Below, piece after piece: positions 1-8,414 of a stretch of 64,000 nt of DNA. The DNA is taken from NCBI RefSeq assembly GCF_900091575.1, contig NZ_FMCR01000001.1, forward strand, positions 930,001-994,000, given 5' to 3'. Each line of letters starts with the position of its first letter. The stretch's first letter is position 1. The notes beneath the pieces were generated by a model. That model made no database searches and was not told the origin of the DNA. It worked only from the letters and a program-made list of their open reading frames with translations. Position numbers and translations under genes: made by a program. This DNA comes from Micromonospora saelicesensis. Lineage in GTDB: Bacteria; Actinomycetota; Actinomycetes; Mycobacteriales; Micromonosporaceae.

Positions 1-1
1 C

Positions 2-105
2 TGCAACACCCATGTTGCAACTACACAGAGTTTTAGCTGTTCAGAGCGGAGAAATTGTTGCAACGACCCTGAATCTAATGCAACACGGCGGAGGGTTGCG
101 TTGCA
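2..105. promoter_or_regulatory. TGCAAC/GTTGCA operator array
   Basis: The sequence shows TGCAAC at 2-7 facing GTTGCA at 14-19, a perfect GTTGCAAC palindrome at 14-21 and another at 57-64, then TGCAAC at 79-84 facing GTTGCG/GTTGCA at 95-105. All lie within 180 bp upstream of the regulator starting at 179. A repeated palindrome before a winged-helix regulator suggests autoregulation. That this protein is the binder is inferred. Confidence 0.6.
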
Positions 106-178
106 TTGGCATGGGAGTTAACGCTATGGTGGTGGAGTCTGGGGCCACCGCCCTACGGGGACCACGAGGGAGATCGCG

Positions 179-946
179 ATGCCGGGAGGCAGGCTCACCC
201 AGCAGGAACGCCAGCAGATCGCGCTGGGGCTGGCCGACAGCCTCCCCTACGCCGAGATCGCCCGACGCCTCGACCGTCCCACCTCGACGGTCACGCGCGA
301 GGTGATGCGCAACGGCGGCCCCACCGGCTACCGCGCCGACCTGGCCCATCACGCGACCGAGCGCCGCGCCCACCGGCGCAGGCCCGCCCCTTCCCGAGGC
401 GCCGAGGCGGCCCCCCGACCGGACGGACGCGACGCCCAGGCGGTGGCCGACTACGAGGAGGCGTTCACCACCGTCCTCATGTCCTCCGGTCTGAACAAGA
501 TGGGGGCCCGGGTGTTGACCAACCTGTTCCTCACCGACTCGGGCAGCCGCACCGCGTCTGAGCTCGCCGGGAGCCTCCAGGTCAGCCCGGCGTCCATCTC
601 CAAGGCGATCACCTTCCTGGAGAGCCAGAGCCTCGTCCGCCGCGAACGCGACGAACGCCGTCGCGACCGCTACGTCGTCGACGACGAGCTCTTCTACCAG
701 GCGACGATCGCCAGTGCTCGGGCCAACGACCATCTCGTCGCTATCGCACGCCAGGGTGTCGCTCTCCTCGGCGCGCACACCCCCACCGCCGCCCGACTGG
801 AGAACATCGCCCGTTTCCTCGACTTCATCAGCGAGAGCATCACCCGCGCCGCCGAACAGGCCCGCGAGCTTCTCCGCAGCGGGCCTTCCACCGCGGCCAG
901 CCACGTGCCGCCGGGTCACAGCGACCAGGCGGCGATCCGCTCGTAG
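179..946 (+). CDS. GbsR/MarR-like regulator with IS30-type N-terminal HTH
   Basis: A 255-residue predicted cytoplasmic transcription factor. Residues about 5-50 match the helix-turn-helix seen at the N terminus of IS30-type transposases (LTQQERQQIALGL, then IARRLDRPTSTVTRE and a YRA motif). Residues about 95-165 form a MarR/GbsR winged helix (TASELAGSLQVSPASISKAI, then RRERDERRRDRY wing). There is no DDE catalytic domain, so it is not a transposase. GAGGGAG at 166-172 supports the ATG at 179. The upstream DNA carries a GTTGCAAC array, probably its own operator. The last 31 bp overlap the convergent thpR gene. Target genes are unknown and may lie left of the window. Confidence 0.75.
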   Translation: MPGGRLTQQERQQIALGLADSLPYAEIARRLDRPTSTVTREVMRNGGPTGYRADLAHHATERRAHRRRPAPSRGAEAAPRPDGRDAQAVADYEEAFTTVLMSSGLNKMGARVLTNLFLTDSGSRTASELAGSLQVSPASISKAITFLESQSLVRRERDERRRDRYVVDDELFYQATIASARANDHLVAIARQGVALLGAHTPTAARLENIARFLDFISESITRAAEQARELLRSGPSTAASHVPPGHSDQAAIRS

Positions 947-1497
947 CGCGGTCGGCCGCCGCCGAGGTGGCTGCGCACCAGCAGCAGCTCCGACGCCGGC
1001 CACGATGGCCCCTCGTACCCGTCCAGGCTGGCCCGGTCGGCCTCGACGTCGGCCGGGTCCATCCGGTCACCGGGCCGGGCGACGGTCAGGTGCGGCCGAA
1101 ACGGCTTCTCGTCGCACAGCAGCCGGCCGTGGCTCAGCCGGGCCCGAATCAGCCCGGCCAGCACGTGCAACGCCTCGATCTCCCCGCGCAGGTCCACCCA
1201 CAGCACTGTGGATCGGCCCCGGCCGAACCGGCCACCGCCGCCGAGACTCAACCGGGGGACGGCGTCCCGGCCGTCCCCGAACCGCTCGGCAGCCAGGCCG
1301 AGCGCACTCTCCACCTCGACCAGCCGGTCAGACTCGACGGCGCCGAGGAACGCCACAGTGAGGTGCAGGTCGGCCGGGTCGGCGAGCCGGACGTTGACGC
1401 CAGCGGCGGTCGCCGCCGCGACGCGCAGACGGGCAACCTGTACGCCAAGGTGATTGACCGCCTGGACGGACGGGCGGATCGCGACGAAGAGTCGCAC
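916..1497 (-). CDS. thpR: RNA 2',3'-cyclic phosphodiesterase (2H family)
   Basis: A 193-residue member of the LigT/ThpR 2H phosphoesterase family, which opens 2',3'-cyclic phosphate ends on RNA (and ligates tRNA halves in vitro). Two HxT motifs are visible: HLTVAFLG about residue 45 and HLTVAR about residue 136. The N terminus RLFVAIRP and the ~190-residue length are typical. The GTG start lies 13 bp after the stop of the gene at 1511-2020, so the two are probably co-transcribed. The 3' end overlaps the convergent regulator by 31 bp. Confidence 0.85.
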   Translation of the reverse strand: MRLFVAIRPSVQAVNHLGVQVARLRVAAATAAGVNVRLADPADLHLTVAFLGAVESDRLVEVESALGLAAERFGDGRDAVPRLSLGGGGRFGRGRSTVLWVDLRGEIEALHVLAGLIRARLSHGRLLCDEKPFRPHLTVARPGDRMDPADVEADRASLDGYEGPSWPASELLLVRSHLGGGRPRYERIAAWSL

Positions 1498-1510
1498 AGC
1501 GTGCGGCCGC

Positions 1511-2020
1511 TCAGCGGTGCCGCTGCCGAAGCCCGGCCCGGGCCGCCGGAAGGGCCAGCCCGGCGGCGTGCAGCACGCCCTCCACCCGGACCCGCTCGAT
1601 CTCCTGATCGACGCCCTCCAGCTCGGCGAGGTGTTCGGCGATGCCGAGGGCGCGGCAGGCGAGGCGAAGCCGGTCGTCGTACGCCTGGAGCAGCGCGCTG
1701 TGCCAGACCATCGATCGACCGCCGCCGCCGATCCGCTGACCGCCGAGGCGGCGCAGGTCGGCGGCGAGCTGCTCCAGTGGCCGCCGGTCGACGCGGTCGA
1801 ACTCGCTGAGGTCGATGTCCCGGGTCAGCGCGTCGGCCTCAATGGCACGGTCGAGACGGGCGATCGTGCGCTTCTCCCGTCGGCGGTCGCGCCACTCGGA
1901 CCAGCCGCAGACCACCCGGTCGACGATCTCGTCGTAGCAGAAGATCAGGGCGAATGCCGCCGGCAGCGTGGCCACGGCGAGGAACGCCAGGGCCAGCATC
2001 AGCGCGCGTCCGACTCCCAC
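1511..2020 (-). CDS. hypothetical protein with N-terminal membrane segment
   Basis: 169 residues, not assigned to a family. One hydrophobic helix at residues about 5-30 is followed by a charged, arginine-rich cytoplasmic part with predicted helices. The GTG start has TAGCGT at 2027-2032 with a 6-bp gap, as in leaderless actinobacterial genes, which supports this start. It is the first gene of a likely two-gene unit with thpR. No catalytic motif is seen. Confidence 0.6.
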   Translation of the reverse strand: MGVGRALMLALAFLAVATLPAAFALIFCYDEIVDRVVCGWSEWRDRRREKRTIARLDRAIEADALTRDIDLSEFDRVDRRPLEQLAADLRRLGGQRIGGGGRSMVWHSALLQAYDDRLRLACRALGIAEHLAELEGVDQEIERVRVEGVLHAAGLALPAARAGLRQRHR

Positions 2021-2115
2021 GTATCGACGCTAAGCCCCACCGTGCCACCCCGCCACCGGTTTCGCCGCATCCGCGCGATCCGCGCAACCGGACGCGGTCG
2101 GCGCCGGTGCAAACC

Positions 2116-3399
2116 TCAGCAGTCGGTGGAGGTGACGTAGAAACGGGGCATCGGTAGCACCCGGAAACGCAGCCGGGCACCGGAGTGGCGGAGCTGCCAG
2201 GTGAGGGCGACCACCGCGGCGGCCAGCGAGATGAGCCCGCCCATCCAGATGCTGGCACCGGCACCGTAGTGCTCCGCGACCCAGCCGATCAGCGGCGCGC
2301 CGACCGGGTTGGTGCCCAGGAACACCAGCACCCACAGGGCCATCACCCGTCCCCGGAAGGCCGCGTCGACGCCCATCTGGATCCGCTGGTTGGCGGCCTG
2401 GGCGAAGAAGACCATGCAGAAGCCGGTCGGCACCAGCAGCGCCACCACCAGCCAGTACGCCGTGGAGAGGCCGACCAGTGTGCCGAAGCTGGCGCAGGCA
2501 ATCGCCGCGCCGAGCACCAGCCACACCGACGGGCGGCTACGGCGACCGGTGCCGCTGAGCGCGCCGCCGAGCGCGCCGACGGCCAGTGCCGTGCTGAACA
2601 GGCCGAAAGAGGCGGCACCGGTGTGGAAGACCGTCTTCGCCAACGCGGCCAGGGTGAGCTGGAAATTGAACAGCGACATGCCGATCACCGACATGATCGC
2701 CATCGGCAGCAGCAGGTCGGGGCGGCGCCACACGTACCGCAGCCCGTCGACGACCCGGGCGGACGCCCGCTCGTCGCGGGGCAGCAGGGCGTCGCGGTGC
2801 AGCTCGGTCGTCCGCATCCGGACCACGTTGACCAGGGGCGCGACCGAACTGAGGGCGGTGAAGAGGAAGACCGGGCCCACGTCGAACGCGGCGATGGCCA
2901 GGCCGGCGACGGCCGGGCCGACGATCCGGGCGGAGTTGAACACGGCGGCGTTCAGCGACAGCGCGTTGGGCAGCAGCGGCGTGCCGACCAGTTCGGAGAC
3001 GAACGCCTGCCGGACCGGGGTCTCCACCGCGTTCGCCGTGCCGAGCAGGGCGGCGAAGGCGAAGACGTGCCAGAGCTGCACCAGGTCGGTGAGGACCAGC
3101 ACCGCCATGCCGAGCGCCAGCAGGCTCCAGAAGGCGTTGGCGGCGAAGAGCAGCACCCGCTTGTCGTACCGGTCGGCGAGCCGGCCGGAGAGCAGGGTGA
3201 GCAGGAGCACCGGGGTGAACTGGCAGGCGGTGACCACGCCGAGCGCGGTCGCCGAGTTGTTGGAGAGCTCGAGGACGAGCCAGTCCTGGGCGATGAACAT
3301 CATCCAGACGCCGATCAACTTGATCAGCTGCCCGGATGCGAAGAGGCGGTAGTTGCGGACCTGTAGGGACTGGAACATCGTGCTCAGCTTCGCCTGCAC
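2116..3399 (-). CDS. MFS exporter (EntS/MFS_3-like)
   Basis: About 427 residues with roughly twelve hydrophobic segments. The opening MFQSLQVRNYRLFASGQ is typical of MFS_3/EntS-like exporters, and the loop LSGRLADRYDKRVLL is the MFS signature between helices 2 and 3. It probably exports a small molecule or drug; the substrate cannot be read. I chose the GTG at 3399 because GGAGGAGG lies 10 bp upstream; an in-frame GTG at 3438 would add 13 residues. The gene follows a MarR gene on the same strand by about 70 bp, suggesting a regulator-efflux operon. Confidence 0.8.
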   Translation of the reverse strand: MQAKLSTMFQSLQVRNYRLFASGQLIKLIGVWMMFIAQDWLVLELSNNSATALGVVTACQFTPVLLLTLLSGRLADRYDKRVLLFAANAFWSLLALGMAVLVLTDLVQLWHVFAFAALLGTANAVETPVRQAFVSELVGTPLLPNALSLNAAVFNSARIVGPAVAGLAIAAFDVGPVFLFTALSSVAPLVNVVRMRTTELHRDALLPRDERASARVVDGLRYVWRRPDLLLPMAIMSVIGMSLFNFQLTLAALAKTVFHTGAASFGLFSTALAVGALGGALSGTGRRSRPSVWLVLGAAIACASFGTLVGLSTAYWLVVALLVPTGFCMVFFAQAANQRIQMGVDAAFRGRVMALWVLVFLGTNPVGAPLIGWVAEHYGAGASIWMGGLISLAAAVVALTWQLRHSGARLRFRVLPMPRFYVTSTDC

Positions 3400-3471
3400 T
3401 CTTGGTGCGCCTCCTCCGGACGTACGCGTCATCGACACGTGACGGCACGGACCCGGTGGCGCGGGTACGGC

Positions 3472-3921
3472 TCAGGCGCGAGCGAGCTGCTGAAGAATCT
3501 CGGCGGCCCTCTGCAGGGTCTCCCGTTCGTCCTCGTCGAGTGCGGCCAGCCGGTGGGCCAGCCACTCGTCGCGGGCCCGCTCGAACTGGTCGAGCACGGC
3601 CTGCCCTCCTTCGGTCGCCGCGAGGATGACCTGCCGCCCGTCGGTCGGATGGGGTGTCCGCCGCACGAGGCCGCGGTCCTCCAACTTCCCGACGATCTTG
3701 GTCATCGTCGGCGGCTGCACCCGCTCCACGTCGGCCAGCTCCCGGGGCGTCATCGCGCCCGCCAGCCGCAGGCTGGTGAGCGCGGAGACCTGGGTGACCG
3801 TGAGGTCGCCGACCGGTCGGGCCTGTCGGACCCGCCGGTTGAGTCGGGTGATCGCATCACGCAGCTGGGGAGCCAGCTGCGCCGGTGGCACGCGTTCCGC
3901 CGTCACCGTCCGCTCCGTCAC
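3472..3921 (-). CDS. MarR family transcriptional regulator
   Basis: 149 residues with the MarR winged-helix layout: helix bundle N terminus, recognition region about residues 55-80 (TPRELADVERVQPPTMTKIV), wing RRTPHPTDGRQV and a helical dimerisation tail. The GTG start has TAAGCT (3929-3934) exactly 7 bp upstream and no Shine-Dalgarno, so the mRNA is probably leaderless. A TTAG-N5-CTAA palindrome overlaps this box, implying autorepression. It precedes the MFS gene on the same strand and probably controls it. Confidence 0.85.
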   Translation of the reverse strand: MTERTVTAERVPPAQLAPQLRDAITRLNRRVRQARPVGDLTVTQVSALTSLRLAGAMTPRELADVERVQPPTMTKIVGKLEDRGLVRRTPHPTDGRQVILAATEGGQAVLDQFERARDEWLAHRLAALDEDERETLQRAAEILQQLARA

Positions 3922-3925
3922 AGTA

Positions 3926-3939
3926 GTTAGCTTAACTAA
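3926..3939. promoter_or_regulatory. MarR operator over a leaderless -10 box
   Basis: TTAG at 3927-3930 and CTAA at 3936-3939 form an inverted repeat (wider GTTA...TAAC). It overlaps the TAAGCT box at 3929-3934 that lies 7 bp before the MarR GTG on the minus strand. A repressor bound here would block its own promoter. Binding is inferred from position and symmetry. Confidence 0.55.
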
Positions 3940-3995
3940 TGAGCCTGGCTAACGACATCCGTTATGACCAGGCTCACGAGGGGATTCAGATGGTA

Positions 3996-4027
3996 CGGGC
4001 GGGGAATCCTGATCGACTCCCCGCCCG
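3996..4027 (-). terminator. GC hairpin after purine permease
   Basis: CGGGCGGGGA (3996-4005) and TCCCCGCCCG (4018-4027) form a perfect 10-bp stem with a 12-nt loop, 9 bp beyond the permease stop. No U tract follows, as is common for actinobacterial terminators. Confidence 0.6.
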
Positions 4028-4035
4028 AACGTGCG

Positions 4036-5514
4036 TCAGAGCACCAGGGACTCGATCGGCCCACGCAGGAAGTACAGCACGAACAGCGCGGCCACCCCGT
4101 ACAGCAACGGGTGGATCTCCCGGGCCTTGCCCCGTGCCAGCTTGACCACCACGAAGGTGATCAGACCGGCGCCGATCCCGTTGGAGATCGAGTAGGTGAA
4201 CGGCATCAGCACGATGGTGAGGAACGCCGGAATGGCGATCTCGTAGTCGGACCAGTCGATCGTCCGCACCGCGGTCATCATCAGGAACCCGACCACCACC
4301 AGGGCCGTCGACGCCGCCTCGAACGGCACGATCACGACCAGCGGCGCCAGGAACATCGCGAGCAGGAAGAGCGCGCCGGTGACCAGGTTGGCCACGCCGG
4401 TCCGGGCACCCTCCGCGACACCGGCGGCGCTCTCGATGTACGACGTGTTGCTGGAGGTGCTGGCCGCACCGCCGGCCGCCGCCGCGATGGAGTCGACCAG
4501 CAGGATCTCCTTGGCCTTCGGCGGGGTGCCCTGCTCGTCGAGCAGGCCGCCCTCCTGGCCGACCGCGACCATCGTGCCCATGGTGTCGAAGAAGTCCGTG
4601 ATCAACAGCGTGAAGATGAACATCAGCACGACCAGCCAACCGGCCCGGCCCCACGAGTCCAGCACGTTGAACTTGCCGAGCAGCGACAGGTCCGGCAGGT
4701 CGACCACCGACTTCGGCAGCTCCGGCACGTTCAGCGACCAGCCCTTCGGGTTGGGCTGACCGTTGACGAACGACGGGCCGATGTTGCCGATCGCCTCCAC
4801 GATCACCGCCAGCACCGTCGAGGCGAGGATGCCGATCAGGATCGCGCCCTTCACCCGACGGACCACCAGCACCAGCGTGATCAGCAGGCCCACCACGAAG
4901 ACCAGCATCGGCCAGCTCACCAGCTTGCCGCCGATGCCCAGGCCCACCGGAACGGTGGTGTTGGCATCGTCCGGGATGCGCCGGACGAAGCCGGCGTCCA
5001 CCAGGCCGATGATGGTCAGGAACAGACCGATGCCGACACCGATCGCACTCTTCATCTGGGTCGGCACCGAGCGGAACACCGCGGTCCGCAGACCGGTCAG
5101 CACCAGCACCGCGATGATCACACCCTCGATCACCACCAGGCCCATCGCGTCGGCCCAGGTCATCTCGGGGGCGATCTCGTACGCCACCAGGGCGTTGACA
5201 CCCAGACCGGCGGCGAGCGCCAGCGGGAACCGGCCGACCACACCCATCAGGATGGTCATCAGGCCGGCGACCAGCGCGGTCGCGGCAGCCAGCGCGGGAA
5301 TCGGGAGGCTCTTGCCGTCACCGTCGACGGCGCCGCCCAGGATCAGCGGGTTGAGCACCACGATGTACGCCATCGTGAAGAAGGTCGCCAGGCCACCGCG
5401 TACCTCACGGCTCAACGTCGAGCCACGGGCGGAGATCTCGAAGAAACGGTCGAAACCGTTACGCGGATGAGCGGGGTTGGGAGGTGTGCCGTTCTCGGGC
5501 GGCGCTACGGCCAT
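4036..5514 (-). CDS. NCS2-family purine permease (AzgA-like)
   Basis: 492 residues and about a dozen membrane segments. The N-terminal REVRGGLATFFTMAYIVVLN motif is diagnostic of the AzgA branch of nucleobase:cation symporter-2 proteins, which import adenine, guanine and hypoxanthine. Further family blocks are DFFDTMGTMVAVG and SNTSYIESAAGVAEGARTG. ATG start at 5514; the 88-bp gap to the divergent DUF2530 gene holds both promoters. I looked for a purine riboswitch in that gap and saw no convincing one. It is transcribed alone, with a terminator hairpin at 3996-4027. Confidence 0.88.
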   Translation of the reverse strand: MAVAPPENGTPPNPAHPRNGFDRFFEISARGSTLSREVRGGLATFFTMAYIVVLNPLILGGAVDGDGKSLPIPALAAATALVAGLMTILMGVVGRFPLALAAGLGVNALVAYEIAPEMTWADAMGLVVIEGVIIAVLVLTGLRTAVFRSVPTQMKSAIGVGIGLFLTIIGLVDAGFVRRIPDDANTTVPVGLGIGGKLVSWPMLVFVVGLLITLVLVVRRVKGAILIGILASTVLAVIVEAIGNIGPSFVNGQPNPKGWSLNVPELPKSVVDLPDLSLLGKFNVLDSWGRAGWLVVLMFIFTLLITDFFDTMGTMVAVGQEGGLLDEQGTPPKAKEILLVDSIAAAAGGAASTSSNTSYIESAAGVAEGARTGVANLVTGALFLLAMFLAPLVVIVPFEAASTALVVVGFLMMTAVRTIDWSDYEIAIPAFLTIVLMPFTYSISNGIGAGLITFVVVKLARGKAREIHPLLYGVAALFVLYFLRGPIESLVL

Positions 5515-5602
5515 CAGGTCCTCGCAGGTGATCTTCCAGTTGTCGCGCGCATCGTCCCAGATCGTCGGTGGGCAGGGGAAGTAGATCCCGTACGCTTGCC
5601 GA

Positions 5603-5848
5603 ATGCCGAACGAGCAGCCACCGCGGCCCGCACCACTGGATCCGCCGATGGTGCCGTTCGCCCTCGCCGGGTTGATCGCGTGGGCGGTGGCCGGGCTGGT
5701 CCTGCTGATCTTCTTCCGGGGCTGGCTGACCGACCACGGTCACCAGAACTGGCTCTGGACCTGCCTCGCCGGTTTCCTGTGGGGTTTCCCGGGGCTCGCC
5801 GTGATGATGCGGCACGACGCCAACAGACGCCGCCGCCGCGCGAGGTGA
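5603..5848 (+). CDS. small membrane protein, DUF2530-like
   Basis: 81 residues: a proline-rich cytoplasmic head, two membrane helices (about 16-38 and 47-66) and a basic tail (RRRRRAR). The pattern fits the actinobacterial DUF2530 family of unknown function. TACGCT at 5591-5596 lies 6 bp before the ATG, indicating a leaderless transcript. It is divergent from the purine permease. Confidence 0.65.
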   Translation: MPNEQPPRPAPLDPPMVPFALAGLIAWAVAGLVLLIFFRGWLTDHGHQNWLWTCLAGFLWGFPGLAVMMRHDANRRRRRAR

Positions 5849-5881
5849 GCTGGCCGCACCGGAGCACTCCGGCGCGGACGA

Positions 5882-6721
5882 TCAGGAGTGCCCGTACGGC
5901 TCCGCCGGCTCAGCCGCCTCCACCGAGCCCGGAGCCCGGCTGACCGACATGGCCTCCACCGCGCTGTCGTCGTACACCGTGGGCAACTCGTCGACAGCGG
6001 TCTCGGCCGCCTCGATCAACGTCTCGGAGTGCGCGCCGCACCCGTGATCGGCGCTCACCACCCGACCGTCGTCGGGGGCGTAGAAGTTGCCGCACGCCCC
6101 GAAGGCCTGCCGCATCGCACCGGCCAGCGGCAGGTAGAAGCCACAGGTGCCGCAGCGGGCGGCGGACGGTGCGGCGGTCGAGATGGCCGCGGCGGGGCCG
6201 TGGTCACCTTCGTACCAGCGCTGCGCCGTCTCGATGCGGCCCTCGCGGGAGAGCACCCGGGCGCGCCCGAGGCCCAGCTCCCACGCCGTCTCCTCGACCG
6301 CCGGGTCGTCGGAGAGCAGGTAACCGGGGACCAGTCGATCGTCGTCGGGCGAGGTCGGGAGCAGGTCACCCGGACCCAGGTCGCCCGGCTTGAGTCGCTC
6401 CTGCCAGGGCAGCCAACCGGGCGCGAGCAGCGCGTCCGGGCCGGGCAGCAACACCGTCTCGCAGATGGTCACCGTCTTGCTGCGCGGCACCCGGGTGACG
6501 GTGACCGCCCACCGCCAGCCGTTGTAGCCGGCGAGGCGACATTCGAAGTAGTGGGTGACCAGCCGATCACCCTCGGCCACGACCTGCAGGTGGTCGCCGA
6601 CATCGTCGGCGTCCACCTCGGTGATGCCGGCGCGGGCCACCTCGACGGCGGCGGCGCAGACCTGGTCGAGACGGGCGGCACGGGTGGAGGCGGGCCTGGT
6701 CACCCGACCATTGTTCCCCAT
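5882..6721 (-). CDS. DUF3027 protein with cysteine-rich region
   Basis: 279 residues from the ATG at 6721; a GTG at 6703 is an alternative start. The opening RAARLDQVCAAAVEVARAG and the central GYNGWRWAVTVTRVPRSK block match the actinobacterial DUF3027 family. A cysteine-rich segment (CGTCGFY, then ACGNFY and HGCGAHSE) about residues 195-235 could bind metal. Function is unknown. The open frame extends upstream to 7084, but that part overlaps the divergent MFS gene and looks non-native. Confidence 0.75.
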   Translation of the reverse strand: MGNNGRVTRPASTRAARLDQVCAAAVEVARAGITEVDADDVGDHLQVVAEGDRLVTHYFECRLAGYNGWRWAVTVTRVPRSKTVTICETVLLPGPDALLAPGWLPWQERLKPGDLGPGDLLPTSPDDDRLVPGYLLSDDPAVEETAWELGLGRARVLSREGRIETAQRWYEGDHGPAAAISTAAPSAARCGTCGFYLPLAGAMRQAFGACGNFYAPDDGRVVSADHGCGAHSETLIEAAETAVDELPTVYDDSAVEAMSVSRAPGSVEAAEPAEPYGHS

Positions 6722-6809
6722 GCGCCTCGCAGGGGTGACAGGGACTCCCGGGGAACCTTTCCCAGCGGTGGTGCGGCGTACCCGGATCAGATGGGCGAGG
6801 ATGGTGCAC

Positions 6810-8414
6810 ATGCCGTCGTACTCCCGCTCCGGGCGTTCCGTCCTCGGGCGGACCGTCGGCACCGGCATTCGCGCCGTCCGTCTGCTGTTGCGCGGTTCGG
6901 TGGGCAGCGGCCGCTGGGTGACCCGCCGGGCCGGGCGGGCCCGGGCCCGGGGTGCCGGCGGCGAGGTCGGCATGGTTCGCCTGTTCGACCTGCACGCGCT
7001 CTCCTGTGCCGGCGACACCCTGATCGCCATCGGTCTGGCCGGCACGATCTTCTTCAACGTGCCGCTCGGCGAGGCCCGCAGCAAGGTGGCGCTCTACCTG
7101 CTGGTGACCATGGTGCCGTTCGCGATGCTCGCCCCGGTGGTGGGCCCGCTGCTGGATCACTTCCGGCACGGCCGGCGGTACGCCCTGGCCGCGACGATGC
7201 TCGGCCGCGCCTTCCTGGCCTGGTTGATCTCCGACTACATCCACGGCTTCGGGCTCTACCCGGCCGCGTTCGGGGTGCTCGCGCTCTCCCGGGCGTACGG
7301 CGTGGCCCGCTCCGCGGCGGTGCCCCGGTTGCTGCCGGAAGGGCTCGGGCTGTCCCAGGTGGGTGCCCGGGCCAGCGTCTACGGCACGGTCGCGGGTGCG
7401 CTGGTGGCCCCGATCGGGTTGGCCGCGTTCTGGTTCGGGCCGCAGTGGCCGCTGAGGGTCGCGTCGTTGATCTTCCTGATCGGCATGGTGATCTCGTTGC
7501 GGCTGCCGCCGAAGGCCGACTCGGAGCCACCGGAGCGGGTCCCCCGGCCACTACGCGCGCTGGGCCGCCGCCGCGGCGACCGACCGCTGGGCCGGGGCCG
7601 ACCGGCCGGCAGGCTGGTGATCGCCACCCTGATCGGCGCGGCGACGCTACGCGCGCTCTACGGCTTCCTGCTGCTCTTCCTCGCCTTCGCGATCAAGAAG
7701 GGCGACCTGACCACAGTGGTGTTCGGTCGGGATCTGGGTGCCGAGTGGGCGTTGGGCGTGGTCGGCGGCGCGCTCGCGGTCGGCACCTTCCTGGCGACCG
7801 CCATCGGCACCCGACTGCGCATCCACCGACCGACCGCCATCCAGTCCAGCAGCATGATCATCGTGGCCGGGGTGGCGGTGCTCGCCGTCATCCAATTCTC
7901 GCTGCTGATGGTCGCCCTGCTCTGCCTGGTCGCCGCGCTGGCCAGTGGGATAGCGAAGCTGGCGGTGGACGCCTCGATCCAGGAACGCATCCCGGAACGG
8001 TTGCGGGCCAGCTCCTTCGCCCACTCCGAGACTGTGCTGATGCTCGCCTTCGTCGCCGGCGGCGGCCTCGGGCTGGTGCCGTTCGACGGTCGGATGGGCA
8101 TCGCCGTGGCCGCCGGAGTCGGCGTACTCGCCGCGATCCGGGGTGTGCTGGCCGCCGCCCGGCTGCGCGGCGAGAAGCTGGCCGGCCGACCGCTCGGTGA
8201 CGACGAGTTGACCGAGGACGAGCCGGCGGACGAGCAGCCCGGGGACCCCACACCAACCTCACCGGCGCCGGCGCAGACCAGCTCACCGCAGTACGACGAC
8301 CCGAGCCCAGCCCCGCCGGGCTACCACATCTACCGCCCGTCGTCGGCCGTTGGCGGCCCGGGTGGCGCGGTCGACGACGAAACCCGCCGCGAGTCCCCCG
8401 GCTCACTCTCGTGA
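6810..8414 (+). CDS. MFS transporter
   Basis: 534 residues from the ATG at 6810, preceded by GGGCGAGG; an upstream ATG at 6801 has no ribosome site. It has about twelve hydrophobic segments beginning near residue 50 (FDLHALSCAGDTLIAIGLAG), a central basic loop, and an acidic proline-rich tail of about 70 residues ending in the cytoplasm. The substrate is unknown. Its stop overlaps the GTG of mqnB by 4 bp (GTGA), so the two are translationally coupled, an unexpected pairing of an exporter with a menaquinone enzyme. Confidence 0.8.
   Translation: MPSYSRSGRSVLGRTVGTGIRAVRLLLRGSVGSGRWVTRRAGRARARGAGGEVGMVRLFDLHALSCAGDTLIAIGLAGTIFFNVPLGEARSKVALYLLVTMVPFAMLAPVVGPLLDHFRHGRRYALAATMLGRAFLAWLISDYIHGFGLYPAAFGVLALSRAYGVARSAAVPRLLPEGLGLSQVGARASVYGTVAGALVAPIGLAAFWFGPQWPLRVASLIFLIGMVISLRLPPKADSEPPERVPRPLRALGRRRGDRPLGRGRPAGRLVIATLIGAATLRALYGFLLLFLAFAIKKGDLTTVVFGRDLGAEWALGVVGGALAVGTFLATAIGTRLRIHRPTAIQSSSMIIVAGVAVLAVIQFSLLMVALLCLVAALASGIAKLAVDASIQERIPERLRASSFAHSETVLMLAFVAGGGLGLVPFDGRMGIAVAAGVGVLAAIRGVLAAARLRGEKLAGRPLGDDELTEDEPADEQPGDPTPTSPAPAQTSSPQYDDPSPAPPGYHIYRPSSAVGGPGGAVDDETRRESPGSLS

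Noticed and set aside
179..330. IS30 transposase
   Set aside because: Only the N-terminal HTH resembles IS30; there is no DDE domain, and a MarR-like winged helix follows. No terminal repeats flank it.
5515..5602. purine riboswitch before the purine permease
   Set aside because: The gap is only 88 bp and I could not fold the conserved three-way junction from it.
3964..5943. 659-residue reading frame opposite the purine permease
   Set aside because: It is antisense to a well-recognised gene and has low-complexity composition typical of high-GC shadow frames.
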